Below the pieces are notes generated by a model. The model did not search any database. It saw only the letters and a list, made by a program, of their open reading frames with translations, and had not been told where the DNA came from. A stretch of 47,521 nt of DNA, from IMG/VR virus record IMGVR_UViG_3300013104_000009, positions 1-47,521 of that record; one strand, given 5' to 3'. Below are positions 9,130 through 17,686 of this stretch, one piece after another (position 1 is the stretch's first letter; each line of letters starts with the position of its first letter). The stretch is from a virus. A program made the translations under genes and the position numbers.

Positions 9130-9152
9130 ATGCGCGGTTCGCCGCGCATTTT
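9130..9152 (+). terminator. Stem-loop after sheath gene (weak terminator or mRNA processing hairpin)
   Basis: ATGCGCGG pairs with CCGCGCAT around a UUCG loop, followed only by TTTG. The short U tract suggests partial termination or 3'-end protection, which could tune sheath and tube expression. Confidence 0.55.
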
Positions 9153-9183
9153 GAAACCGTTACAAACTTTGGAGTAATAAACC

Positions 9184-9642
9184 ATGAATGGTGAAATTGG
9201 TGGTTTTGGCGCAATCGTATCGTTGGTTGGCAGCACCACGTACCCGGCCGGCATCATCATCGAGCAATTCGCGGACGACGCCGACCCGCTCGATTTTCCG
9301 GATGTGCAAATCGCTGAGGTTGCAATGGGTCTGAATGGCGATCTGCTCACGTGGTCGAAGGCGGTCCCGCTGCCGCTTACGCTGTCTGTCGTTCCGGAAT
9401 CGAACGACGACAACAATCTTGCCGTCGCGCTCGCAGCCAATCGCGTCGGCAAGAACAAGCAATCGGCACAAGACGTGTGGACGCTTACGGCAAAGTATCC
9501 GTCCGGCATCGTCGTCACGATGACCGGCGGCAAGATGACCAACGGCAGCGTCAGCAACAGCATTTCCAGCGCGGGCCGCATGAAGTCGAAGCAGTACAAA
9601 TTCGCATTCGAAAACATCATCGTCGCGCGCATCGGGCAGTAA
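9184..9642 (+). CDS. Tail tube protein (DUF3277)
   Basis: 152 residues matching DUF3277, the tail tube subunit inside the sheath. Seen are the opening INGEIGGFGAIV-like strand, the motif FPDVQIAEVAMGLNGDL and the C-terminal SSAGRMKSKQYKFAFEN. A clear TTTGGAG ribosome site precedes the start. It directly follows the sheath gene, the universal sheath-tube order, and is followed by a terminator. Confidence 0.9.
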   Translation: MNGEIGGFGAIVSLVGSTTYPAGIIIEQFADDADPLDFPDVQIAEVAMGLNGDLLTWSKAVPLPLTLSVVPESNDDNNLAVALAANRVGKNKQSAQDVWTLTAKYPSGIVVTMTGGKMTNGSVSNSISSAGRMKSKQYKFAFENIIVARIGQ

Positions 9643-9657
9643 GCGCAAAGCGTCAAA

Positions 9658-9693
9658 TGCGATAATAGAAGGGCCGCACTACGCGGCCCTTTT
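9658..9693 (+). terminator. Intrinsic terminator after tube gene, with extended -10 box at its edge
   Basis: GGGCCGC (9671-9677) pairs with GCGGCCC (9683-9689), followed by TTTTC. TGCGATAAT at 9658-9666 is an extended -10 box immediately before the stem. A transcript starting about seven bases downstream would begin inside the left arm, so only read-through RNA would form the hairpin. Confidence 0.8.
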
Positions 9694-9715
9694 CATTAGC
9701 GGAGAAAAACCCATC

Positions 9716-10156
9716 ATGTTGGAACCCAAAGACTTCGACGACGGCCCCAAAGCGCGCGGCGGTGGCGTGTTCGTACTGTCGAAATTTCCGGCGACGGTCG
9801 GCCGGGAAATCATCTTGCAATACCCGACAAGCGCGCTGCCGAAAATTGGCGACTACAGCACCAATGAAGCGCTCATGCTCAAAATCATGTCGTATGTAGG
9901 CGTGCGACTGGAGGGACGTGACGAGCCGCAAATGCTGACCGTAATGGCGCTTGTCGATAACCACGTGGCATCGACGGAAGATCTGTTGCGACTGGAATGG
10001 GCGATGATGAATTACAACTTCGCTTTTTTCGGCAACGGCAAGATGTCCGGTTTCCTCGAACTCGCGACGCGACAACTCGTCAACTTGTTGCAAAAAACGT
10101 TGACGGACTTGTCGCCTGTATTACAGACGAGCAAGGACGGGGCGGCGCAACCCTAA
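9716..10156 (+). CDS. Tail assembly chaperone (gpG-like)
   Basis: 146 residues in the slot between tube and tape measure that is always used by tail assembly chaperones. It is acidic and helical, starting MLEPKDFDDGPKARGGG. It reads over a slippery A run (CAA AAA ACG at 10091-10099) and then stops at 10156. A second product probably arises by -1 frameshift at that run. Family matches are weak, so the call rests mostly on position and on the frameshift partner. Confidence 0.8.
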   Translation: MLEPKDFDDGPKARGGGVFVLSKFPATVGREIILQYPTSALPKIGDYSTNEALMLKIMSYVGVRLEGRDEPQMLTVMALVDNHVASTEDLLRLEWAMMNYNFAFFGNGKMSGFLELATRQLVNLLQKTLTDLSPVLQTSKDGAAQP

Positions 10157-10284
10157 ATGAACTGCGCACCATATACACGCTTGAAGATGCGTTGAACATG
10201 TTCGAGGTGATCATGGTGCGTAGGTCTAACGAATATCTTGCCAATCAGGAAGCTGAACGCAAATCGCAGCGTCAGCAACGATAA
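10096..10284 (+). CDS. Frameshift extension of tail chaperone (gpT-like)
   Basis: The -1 frame stays open from before the A run at 10092-10097 to a stop at 10284. A ribosome slipping back one base after AAA at 10094-10096 would make a fusion of about 189 residues that adds ATLNELRTIYTLEDALN and then MFEVIMVRRSNEYLANQEAE. That second block is the type of ending seen in tail-chaperone T domains, which bind the tape measure. Its own start (ATG 10197) would have no good ribosome site. The 0-frame codons do not form a classical X XXY YYZ heptamer, so slippage would be single-tRNA. Confidence 0.65.
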   Translation, partial: NVDGLVACITDEQGRGGATLNELRTIYTLEDALNMFEVIMVRRSNEYLANQEAERKSQRQQR

Positions 10285-10299
10285 CGGAGTACCCGAACC

Positions 10300-12429
10300 G
10301 TGAACATTCTCGACACGTTCTTTTTCATGTTTGAAGCCGATACCAGCGGCGTCAAGAAAGGCACCGACGAAGGCGAAGCATCGGCCAAGAAGCTGAAAAA
10401 AGCAATTGACGATGTCGATCTGTCTGCCGACAAGCTGGCTGCGAACTTCGTGAACATGGCGAAAAACGCGGCTGGCGCATTGGCCGGCGTGCTGGCACTT
10501 GGTGCAATCAAAGTGCTGGTCAACGATACGGCTGCGCACACGGCTGCTGTTGCGATGCAGGCGCGTGCAATCGATATGTCGGCAACGCAACTGTCAGCGT
10601 ATCAATCAATCATCATTTCGATGGGCGGCACGGCAGATCAGGCCGTTACTACGCTTGGCAAATTGCGCGATGGCTTTGTCGAAGTGGCACGGTTCGGGAC
10701 TGTTGGGGTCAGCCCCATGACGATGGCGTTTCAGTCGTTGGGTGCATCTGCGCAGACGATGCGCGATGCTATCAAAGACCCGACGATTGCGCTGTCTGCA
10801 ATCGCGGACAATTTCAGCAAACTGAACCACACGCAGCAGATTTTCCTTGGTCAGAAGCTTGGACTCGATCAAGGCACGATTATGCTGTTGGCGCAGGGGC
10901 GCCGATCGTTTGACGAACTCATCGCGAAGCAACGCGAATTGCACGCGGTGACACAGGAGCAAGCCGACGCATCGATGCGTTACACCCTTGCGCAAAAGGA
11001 ACTCGGCCTGACGTTCGAGGCGGTCAAGCGCAGCATCGCGCAAGAACTGTTGCCCGCCTTCACGTGGGTTGTGCAGGGGCTCGACAAAATGATCACGTGG
11101 CTGCGCGAGCATAAAGCCGTTGCGATCGCAACGTTCGCCGCTATTGGTGCTGTTGTTGCTACCCTGCTCGTGCCGCCGCTCATCACTGCCGCCGGTGCGC
11201 TTTGGGCGATCATCGCACCGGCACTTCTTGCCGCAGCACCGTTCATCGCGCTCGGGCTTGCTATCGGGCTTGTTGCTGACGACATCGAGAAATTCGTACA
11301 CGGTCAAAAGTCAGTAATCGGCGTGATTGTCGAAACCGTTAATACGTTTCTTGACAAGCATCCGCTGATTGGTCAGACGGCACGCGCGGTATCTGAAATC
11401 GTGCAAATGTCAGTAAAACTGATCGTCGACGCATTCCGATGGTTGGGTAGCGTCATTGCCGGAGAGCTTATCCGCGAATGGGATCAGTTTAAGAATTTCG
11501 TCATCAAAGCTATCGACGCAATCTTAGAAAAGTTTCCGGGAATCCCGAAAGCGTTCAAGATCGCGTCGGACGGTTGGAAAGTTGGCGTCGATGCGATGAC
11601 GCAAGCATTTGAATTTCTTTCGCGCGTCATCCAAAAAGTATGGGACTTGATTGCAAAGGCGCCTACCAAGGTGCTGAACTGGATCGGAAACGGGCTCGCG
11701 CGATTGACGGGTGGGCATTACGACAACATCGATCCGGACGCAAAGCCGCGTGACCCGCAACAGCAACAACAGCAAGCCGCTGCTGTTGTGCGCGCCGGCA
11801 AGTCGTCGGCAACCGGGCGCGAAATCGCAAGTAAGCTGATGGCAATGGGTTGGTCGCCCGAGCAAGCGGCGGGCATCGCCGGGAATGCGATGCGTGAATC
11901 TGGTGGCAACCCGAACGCTGAGAACTCAATCGGGATGTACGGTCTGTTCCAATGGGATACGAAGCGTCGGGCCAACTTCGCGAAATGGGCAGGGCATGAC
12001 ATTCGCGGCTCGACGCTCGACGAGCAATTGGCATTCTTCAACTACGAAGTGACGAAGGGCACCGAACAAGCGGCCGGAGCACGCATTCGCGCAACGCAGA
12101 CGCCCGAAGCGGCAGCGCTTGCCACTGCGAAGCATTACGAGCGGTACGGGGATCATCCGGCCGAAGATGCAAAGCGAGTCGCGGCCGCGCAGGCGATCGC
12201 AATCGGCCAAAAGCAAATCGTCGCTGCGGATAGTGCGCCGCTCGCGCAGCCGGGTAGCGTGAGCACCACAACGAACGTCGGCGGTTCGCGCTCGTCTCAA
12301 ATTAGCGTAGGGGATATTCACGTCCACGACGCTGGTAGTCCGAAAGCAACGGCGCAGGCGGTCAAGGATGCGCTGATGCACCACATCAACAACGCTATCG
12401 ATCAGCACGACGACGGCATCGCGGGGTAA
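10300..12429 (+). CDS. Tape measure protein with C-terminal tail lysozyme domain
   Basis: 709 residues from a GTG start with ACGGAG upstream. It sets tail length and passes through the tube. Residues about 20-240 are helical. Residues about 262-330 contain long hydrophobic helices (IATFAAIGAVVATLLVP, LWAIIAPALLAAAPFIALG) that could insert into the inner membrane. Residues about 505-625 form a tail-lysozyme domain, with GWSPEQAAGIAGNAMRESGG and IGMYGLFQWDTKRRANF. The Glu in MRESGG is the likely catalytic acid. This is short for a myovirus tape measure, so the tail should be short. A Gln-rich linker precedes the lysozyme. Confidence 0.92.
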   Translation: MNILDTFFFMFEADTSGVKKGTDEGEASAKKLKKAIDDVDLSADKLAANFVNMAKNAAGALAGVLALGAIKVLVNDTAAHTAAVAMQARAIDMSATQLSAYQSIIISMGGTADQAVTTLGKLRDGFVEVARFGTVGVSPMTMAFQSLGASAQTMRDAIKDPTIALSAIADNFSKLNHTQQIFLGQKLGLDQGTIMLLAQGRRSFDELIAKQRELHAVTQEQADASMRYTLAQKELGLTFEAVKRSIAQELLPAFTWVVQGLDKMITWLREHKAVAIATFAAIGAVVATLLVPPLITAAGALWAIIAPALLAAAPFIALGLAIGLVADDIEKFVHGQKSVIGVIVETVNTFLDKHPLIGQTARAVSEIVQMSVKLIVDAFRWLGSVIAGELIREWDQFKNFVIKAIDAILEKFPGIPKAFKIASDGWKVGVDAMTQAFEFLSRVIQKVWDLIAKAPTKVLNWIGNGLARLTGGHYDNIDPDAKPRDPQQQQQQAAAVVRAGKSSATGREIASKLMAMGWSPEQAAGIAGNAMRESGGNPNAENSIGMYGLFQWDTKRRANFAKWAGHDIRGSTLDEQLAFFNYEVTKGTEQAAGARIRATQTPEAAALATAKHYERYGDHPAEDAKRVAAAQAIAIGQKQIVAADSAPLAQPGSVSTTTNVGGSRSSQISVGDIHVHDAGSPKATAQAVKDALMHHINNAIDQHDDGIAG

Positions 12430-12431
12430 TC

Positions 12432-13037
12432 ATGGGCGGTTTTACTGACATTGCGCGAACGGTAGGAAACGTACAAGGCATTATCGGCACGGCAACGAAC
12501 TTCGTACAAAGCGTGCTGTCTCTGTTCGGCGTCGACGTGGTTGGCGTCTATGACAACGACACGTTCGAGCAACTGTTTAGCACGGCGCGACCGATCAAAG
12601 CGAACATCAATCGATCGGCGAAGATCATGGAGCATCCGATCGAAACAGGCTCGATCGTGCAAGACTTCATGATTCTGCTGCCGGTTGAAATCGAGCTGTC
12701 TATGGTGCTGGCAAGCGATGGTGAGTATCAAGCGGTGTATCAGCAACTGTACAGTTACTTTGCGACTGGCACGCCGGTATCGATTCAGACTAAGGCAGAC
12801 GTGTTTTCAAACATGCTGATCCAAGCGATGCCGCATGAAGAATCGGCCGACATGTTTGATGCAATTCCGCTCGCGTTGAAACTGCGGCAGATTCAACAGG
12901 TGTTGGTGCAGTATCAGTCGCTGACGCAGCCCGATGTAACGAACACCGAAGATCAAAGCACCGTCAACACCGGTTCGCAACAGCCGAAAGAATCGGCGCT
13001 TTACCAGATCGGTAGCTTTCTTAGGGGGATTTTCTAA
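12432..13037 (+). CDS. Dit-like baseplate hub-adaptor protein
   Basis: 201 residues. The central stretch FSTARPIKANINRSAKIMEHPIETG followed by a beta-rich segment resembles the N-terminal domain of Dit-like tail proteins, which join the tube to the baseplate hub (long motif positions: residues 49-73). It lies right after the tape measure, where a hub-adaptor is expected. The tail (residues 165-201) is polar and ends in the amphipathic SFLRGIF. Its stop shares one base with the next start. Confidence 0.72.
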   Translation: MGGFTDIARTVGNVQGIIGTATNFVQSVLSLFGVDVVGVYDNDTFEQLFSTARPIKANINRSAKIMEHPIETGSIVQDFMILLPVEIELSMVLASDGEYQAVYQQLYSYFATGTPVSIQTKADVFSNMLIQAMPHEESADMFDAIPLALKLRQIQQVLVQYQSLTQPDVTNTEDQSTVNTGSQQPKESALYQIGSFLRGIF

Positions 13038-13405
13038 TGATGCCGATTACCTTGCAGGCGATCCCGAATCAGCGAACGCAATTCGTCGCCGATGGTCAGC
13101 AATACGACATTCGCATCCGGTTCGACGGCAACGACATGATGTTCATGGACGTAACTGTCAATGGCGATGTCGTTGCCGTGTCGTGTCCGTGCATTGCCGG
13201 CCAGATGACTATTCCATATCAGTACCTCGAAGGCGACGGCGGGAACTTCATCTGGCAAACCGCAAGCGGCGGCAATCCGAACTATCAAAATTTCGGCGGC
13301 AGTGATGTGTTGCTGTACGCGAGCGCGGCAGAAATGGCGCAGGCCCGCGCGCAGAATAAAGCGAACGCCACTTCGATCACGTTGGCACCGACGCAGGCGG
13401 CATGA
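13037..13405 (+). CDS. Baseplate plug protein (Pam3 gp18-like)
   Basis: 122 residues, all-beta in character. The pattern IPNQRTQFVADGQQYDIRI at the start, followed by a stretch on DVTVNGDVVA, matches the small plug/hub proteins named after cyanophage Pam3 gp18. These sit with the hub and spike. Start and stop both overlap neighbours, so it belongs to the hub-spike translational unit. Confidence 0.7.
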   Translation: MMPITLQAIPNQRTQFVADGQQYDIRIRFDGNDMMFMDVTVNGDVVAVSCPCIAGQMTIPYQYLEGDGGNFIWQTASGGNPNYQNFGGSDVLLYASAAEMAQARAQNKANATSITLAPTQAA

Positions 13406-14274
13406 TGTTTGACGACCGTATCGTAAAGTTGATCTTCACTTACGGCGACGAGATTGTGACGATCGATACGTCGCTGGATCCGAAAAATCCACCGTTCATC
13501 GTCGCGAACGGCAGCAAGTTCGTCGATGTGACGCAGAACGAATGCAGCGTGCAAATCGGCAACTTGTCGCGCACGCTGCGCAATTCGCTGGCAACGAACT
13601 TAACGCCGTTCGACTACAACCAAGCGCGCAAGTCCATGCAAGTTTGGGCCGGCCGCGTCAGTACCGGCATGTTCTTGCGGTATCAAGGCGATATCGTCAG
13701 CGCTACGCCGACGCAACCACCCGACATCATCATGAACATCCGATCGCGCACGATGCAGTTTTACAAGAACGATCTTGTTGCGCAATCGTATTCGGTGACG
13801 GCGCCCCTGTCGCAGATCAGCAAGGACATTGCGCAACGGTTGGGGCTTAATCTGCAATTCGAAGCGACCGACCGCAATATCGGCAACTACGCGTTCACCG
13901 GCAGCGCGACTGGTCAGGTTCAGCGATTGCAGACGCTTGGCGCGATCGATGCGTATGTCGACGACAACACGCTTGTATGCAAGAACAAAGGCGAGCCGCT
14001 CGGCAACAGCGTATTCAATATATCGCCTGAAAGCGGTCTGATTGGTCAGGTTGAACTGACTGAATACGGTATTCGCGTCAAGTGCTTGCTTTCGCCGGGC
14101 GTTAAGCTTGGCGGCACGCTTCGACTCGACAGCGTACAGAATCCGTCATTGAACGGTGATTACACGATCTACCGCACTGGCTTTGAAATCGCGACGCGCG
14201 ACGCGGCGTTCTACGACGTCATTGAAGCCACGCGGTATCCGCAAATGTTCTGGTCACAGAGTCTCCCGCAATGA
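13402..14274 (+). CDS. Baseplate hub protein (gp27-like)
   Basis: 290 residues. The start FDDRIVKLIFTYGDEIVTID and the beta-barrel pattern through MFLRYQGDIVSATPTQPPDI fit the gp27-type hub that holds the spike and contacts the tube. It lies between the plug and the spike. Assignment is by position and general pattern; no catalytic residues are expected. The two adjacent ATG codons at 13402 and 13405 are equally possible starts. Confidence 0.75.
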   Translation: MMFDDRIVKLIFTYGDEIVTIDTSLDPKNPPFIVANGSKFVDVTQNECSVQIGNLSRTLRNSLATNLTPFDYNQARKSMQVWAGRVSTGMFLRYQGDIVSATPTQPPDIIMNIRSRTMQFYKNDLVAQSYSVTAPLSQISKDIAQRLGLNLQFEATDRNIGNYAFTGSATGQVQRLQTLGAIDAYVDDNTLVCKNKGEPLGNSVFNISPESGLIGQVELTEYGIRVKCLLSPGVKLGGTLRLDSVQNPSLNGDYTIYRTGFEIATRDAAFYDVIEATRYPQMFWSQSLPQ

Positions 14275-14999
14275 GCGAACAAAACCTACCATCGATTCCG
14301 TCAAAGCCCCCATCAATAGACGGCAATTTGGGCGCGGCCATCGCCTTCATCATTCAGAAGTCGTTACAGCGCGTCGACGGGCAATTACCGGCGCGCGTCA
14401 TCAGCTACAACCGCGCGTCGAACCGCGCGACGGTACAGCCGCTGATCAGTATCATCGGCACGAATGGTCAGCGTCTCGGGCGCGCGCCGATTGCGGCCGC
14501 TCCGGTGCTTGCGCTTGGCGGCGGTAACTTCTTCATCAACTTCCCATTGGGTCCGGGTGATTTGGGATGGATCGAAGCGAGCGACCGCGATATTTCGCTG
14601 TTCCTGCAAAACGCGCAAGAGTCGTCGCCAAACGACGGTCGGCTGCATTCGTTTGAATCCGGTCGTTTCGTGCCTGACGCATTCGACAATTTCACGTACA
14701 CGCTTGACGCTGGCGCGATGGTAATCAGCAGCCTTGACGGCGCGACTCGCATCGTCATGTCGCCGGGTAAAATTAACCTCATCGCGGCTGATGTGCAGAT
14801 AAACAGCACGACTGCGGAAATCAACGCGCAGTCGTCCGTGACGATCAACACCGGCTCGTTCAACATCAACGCTACTGGGTTCGGAACGCAAGTTACCGGC
14901 GCGGTGACGCTGCCGCTCAATACATCGATCAACGGCCGCATGTTCATGGGCCATCAACATACCGACCCACAAGGCGGTAACACTGGTGGGGTTATCTAA
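14271..14999 (+). CDS. Baseplate spike protein (Gp138 N-terminal domain)
   Basis: 242 residues. Residues about 25-125 form the OB-fold Gp138-type domain (VISYNRASNRATVQPLI, NFPLGPGDLGWIEASDRDI). The rest is a beta-helix with INLIAADVQINSTTAEINA-like repeats. It ends in MGHQHTDPQGGNTGGVI, the metal-binding HxH tip seen on membrane-piercing spikes. It would pierce the outer membrane at sheath contraction. The start overlaps the hub stop. Confidence 0.88.
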   Translation: MSEQNLPSIPSKPPSIDGNLGAAIAFIIQKSLQRVDGQLPARVISYNRASNRATVQPLISIIGTNGQRLGRAPIAAAPVLALGGGNFFINFPLGPGDLGWIEASDRDISLFLQNAQESSPNDGRLHSFESGRFVPDAFDNFTYTLDAGAMVISSLDGATRIVMSPGKINLIAADVQINSTTAEINAQSSVTINTGSFNINATGFGTQVTGAVTLPLNTSINGRMFMGHQHTDPQGGNTGGVI

Positions 15000-15000
15000 C

Positions 15001-15360
15001 ATGACGCTTGTTTTTGCAGAGAATACGAACCGCGACACGTACATTGATCCGACGACGGGCGATCAGGCTATCGTGACTGGTGCGGCGGCGGTTGGCCTGT
15101 TGTGCAAATCGCGGATCGAAGCGCAGCGCGGCGAAATGAAATACGCCGCGACAAAGGGATTGCCCGCAAAGGCAACTGCGTTCGATACGTTCAACCCGCA
15201 ACAGTTTGAGGCAGCGGCACGGACCATCATTTCCGGAACGCCGGGCGTCACTGCGATTCAATCATTCAGCATGTACAAGGATGGGAACACGCTGAACTAC
15301 TCGGCAACCATCATCACGATTCACGGGCTCATCACTATCACCGGGACGGCTGCGCAATGA
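15001..15360 (+). CDS. Baseplate wedge protein (gp25/W-like position)
   Basis: 119 residues. It sits between the spike and baseplate J genes, where the gp25/W-type wedge subunit belongs. Features are the basic segment CKSRIEAQRGEMKYA, the FEAAARTIISGTPGV block and a beta-rich ending. ATG 15001 follows the previous stop by one base; an in-frame start further upstream would overlap the spike. Its stop overlaps the J-protein start by four bases. Confidence 0.72.
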   Translation: MTLVFAENTNRDTYIDPTTGDQAIVTGAAAVGLLCKSRIEAQRGEMKYAATKGLPAKATAFDTFNPQQFEAAARTIISGTPGVTAIQSFSMYKDGNTLNYSATIITIHGLITITGTAAQ

Positions 15361-16610
15361 ATTACGCCTATGACTACATCATCGAAACCGGCGTCATCGT
15401 GCCGGATACATCCGACGTGCTCGACGACGTTCAATCGGAATGGTCGGCCGCGTTCGGTCAGGAAGTGAGTGCCGATCCGAGCACATACACCGGCACGCAG
15501 ATTGTCGGCGAAGTGACGGCGCGCACGTCCGTTGTGAATGCGAATGCGAAGGTTGCGAACCAGATCAACCCGAATCAAGCCGGCGGGTTGTTTCTCGACG
15601 CACTTTGTGCGCTGTTGGGTCTGACGCGCTCGCCCGCAACGCCCACGCAAGTGACGAATGTGAAGATGACCGGCATAATCAACACCAATATTCCGGCCGG
15701 CACGCGCGCATCGTTAGGACAAGGTGGTGCGGTGTTCACGTTGTTGACCGGCGTCACGCTCGCAAACGATGGCTCGGGCGGCGGCGTTGCATACGGAACG
15801 TTTGTCAGCGTTGTGGCCGGCCCGATCGCAGCGTCGAGTGGCGCACTCAATTGGCCCGTTGATTCGGTGTTGGGTTGGGAAACCGTTACGAACAATCAAT
15901 CCGGTACCCCGGCGAGCGTGACAACGTTGGGCACCGATCAGCAATCTGATGCGTCGCTGCGCGCATTGCGCAACAACACGTTGGCGCTGCAGGGCATTAG
16001 CACGCGTCAGGCTCAGATTTCGAATCTGTACAACATTCGCGATGCGAACAATAACTTGCTCGTGACGTCGGTCGCGTTTCTCGAAAACGTATCGAATACG
16101 ACGCAGGTTATCAATGGTGTCACGCTCGTGGCACATAGCATTTGGGCATGCGTCGATGGTGAAGCGAGCGCGCAGCAGATCGGCCTTGTGCTGCTGAAAA
16201 ACAAGACGGATGGCGCCGGCTGGAACGGTGCGACGTCCGTCAACGTCGTTGACCCCGCAAGCGGTCAGACGTACGCAGTGCTGTATGACGTGCCGACGTA
16301 CGTTTTTATCTACGGCGCGATGACCATCAAGCAGGGCACATACACCGGCAACTTGCAAGCCGATGCTGCGCAAGCCGTTGCCGACTACTTCGTCGGAAAG
16401 ATTGACGGATTCGCGGCTGTCGGCATCGGTCAAAACGTCAGCCCGTTTGAAATCGCCGCTGCGGTCGTTGCGAAGTGCCCGGGCTGTATCGTGATGGGGT
16501 GCAACATCGGAACTGCGCCCGGCTCGCTTAATCCGGCCGATGTGGTCATCGGTCAGAAGCAACGCGCGCAGACCAACAATACGGCTTTCACAATCACGGT
16601 GACAACCTAA
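15357..16610 (+). CDS. Baseplate J-like protein
   Basis: 417 residues, baseplate J family, the main wedge protein that ties the baseplate ring together. Seen are GTQIVGEVTARTSVVNANAK near the N-terminus, the beta-rich middle with GWETVTNNQSGTPASVTTLG, the conserved LGTDQQSDASLRALRNN-type segment and a C-terminal region ending in FTITVTT. Its stop overlaps the next start by one base (TAATG), so these two baseplate proteins are coupled. Confidence 0.92.
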   Translation: MNYAYDYIIETGVIVPDTSDVLDDVQSEWSAAFGQEVSADPSTYTGTQIVGEVTARTSVVNANAKVANQINPNQAGGLFLDALCALLGLTRSPATPTQVTNVKMTGIINTNIPAGTRASLGQGGAVFTLLTGVTLANDGSGGGVAYGTFVSVVAGPIAASSGALNWPVDSVLGWETVTNNQSGTPASVTTLGTDQQSDASLRALRNNTLALQGISTRQAQISNLYNIRDANNNLLVTSVAFLENVSNTTQVINGVTLVAHSIWACVDGEASAQQIGLVLLKNKTDGAGWNGATSVNVVDPASGQTYAVLYDVPTYVFIYGAMTIKQGTYTGNLQADAAQAVADYFVGKIDGFAAVGIGQNVSPFEIAAAVVAKCPGCIVMGCNIGTAPGSLNPADVVIGQKQRAQTNNTAFTITVTT

Positions 16611-17686
16611 TGAGCACGAGCATCGAAGATTTCGATTTCAGCGTCGACGTGTTGTCGGCGCTGTTGTGGCGTCAAAACGAAGCCACAACCCTGCAATCGA
16701 TTTTGCAGGGTAAGCAGGATTGGTATCAGCGGAATCACGAGCAATTTTGGACGGACTGGTGTACTAACGTTTTCAATCTGAACACCGCAAACGAATTCGG
16801 TCTGTCCGTGTGGGCGCAAATTCTCGGCGTGCCGTTGCAACTGATCGTGCCGCCGAATACCGGGCCGCAATTTGGCTTTGACTTTCCGGAGTTGCTGACA
16901 GACCGTGCCGATACCGGTCATACGTGGGTTGCGACCGGCTCGACGTTGACGACGGGTCAAATCGATCCGAACGGCGGCACCAAGGCCGTAAAGATCGCGT
17001 TGGGTGGCAGTTCCAGCAAAGTGACGATGGCGCCGATTGCGTCAGGCATTCCGGCCGGCCCGGTCACGCTGTCGTTTCAGGCTAAGTTGATTTCCGGCAC
17101 GCAGGGCACGATTGCGAGCGACGTCAACGGAACAACGCTTGGCAACTGGCCGGCACTGAGCACGTCGGCATGGACTACTGTCACGCTCAACGGCACGCTG
17201 GCATCGTTGCAACATGCGTTCAATCTGGTCAGCACGACGGCGAGCGGCGCAACCGTTACTGTGTTCAATCCGAGACTTGTCGCCAACACCGCGATTAGTA
17301 ACGGTCGGATGAATTTCAATAACGGCAATTTCGGCGTGTCGCAAGCCGGCGTAGGTCTGACACTGGATCAGAAGCGAATCCTGCTTAAGTTGCAGTATTA
17401 CAAATTGATCAGTCGTTGCACCGTACCTGAAATCAACGAGCGCATTAAGGCGATTCTAGGTCAGTACGGCAATGTGTACGTGCTCGATGGCAACAACATG
17501 GAGTACATCACCTACGTATTCGGGTTCACGCCGAACAGTGCCTTACAATTCATTCTGGAAAACTTTGACGTATTGCCACGTCCGGCGGGCGTGGGGGTTC
17601 GATATGTCGTTTCTACGCGTCCGGCGTTTGGGTTCGGTGGTTTCAATCAGAACTTCAACAACGGCACTTTTTGGGCGGAAAACTAA
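16610..17686 (+). CDS. DUF2612 baseplate/tail protein with inserted beta-rich domain
   Basis: 358 residues, longer than a usual DUF2612 protein of roughly 200. Residues 1-85 carry the family start, with NLNTANEFGLSVWAQILGVP. Residues about 100-225 are an insert rich in Thr, Ser, Gly and Trp (HTWVATGSTLTTGQIDPNGG, VTLSFQAKLISGTQGT) that looks like a jelly-roll carbohydrate-binding module. The DUF2612 sequence then resumes with LDQKRILLKLQYYKLISRCT and YVFGFTPNSALQFILENFD. A glycan-binding domain here would put receptor binding on the baseplate itself. The insert fold is inferred only. Confidence 0.82.
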   Translation: MSTSIEDFDFSVDVLSALLWRQNEATTLQSILQGKQDWYQRNHEQFWTDWCTNVFNLNTANEFGLSVWAQILGVPLQLIVPPNTGPQFGFDFPELLTDRADTGHTWVATGSTLTTGQIDPNGGTKAVKIALGGSSSKVTMAPIASGIPAGPVTLSFQAKLISGTQGTIASDVNGTTLGNWPALSTSAWTTVTLNGTLASLQHAFNLVSTTASGATVTVFNPRLVANTAISNGRMNFNNGNFGVSQAGVGLTLDQKRILLKLQYYKLISRCTVPEINERIKAILGQYGNVYVLDGNNMEYITYVFGFTPNSALQFILENFDVLPRPAGVGVRYVVSTRPAFGFGGFNQNFNNGTFWAEN

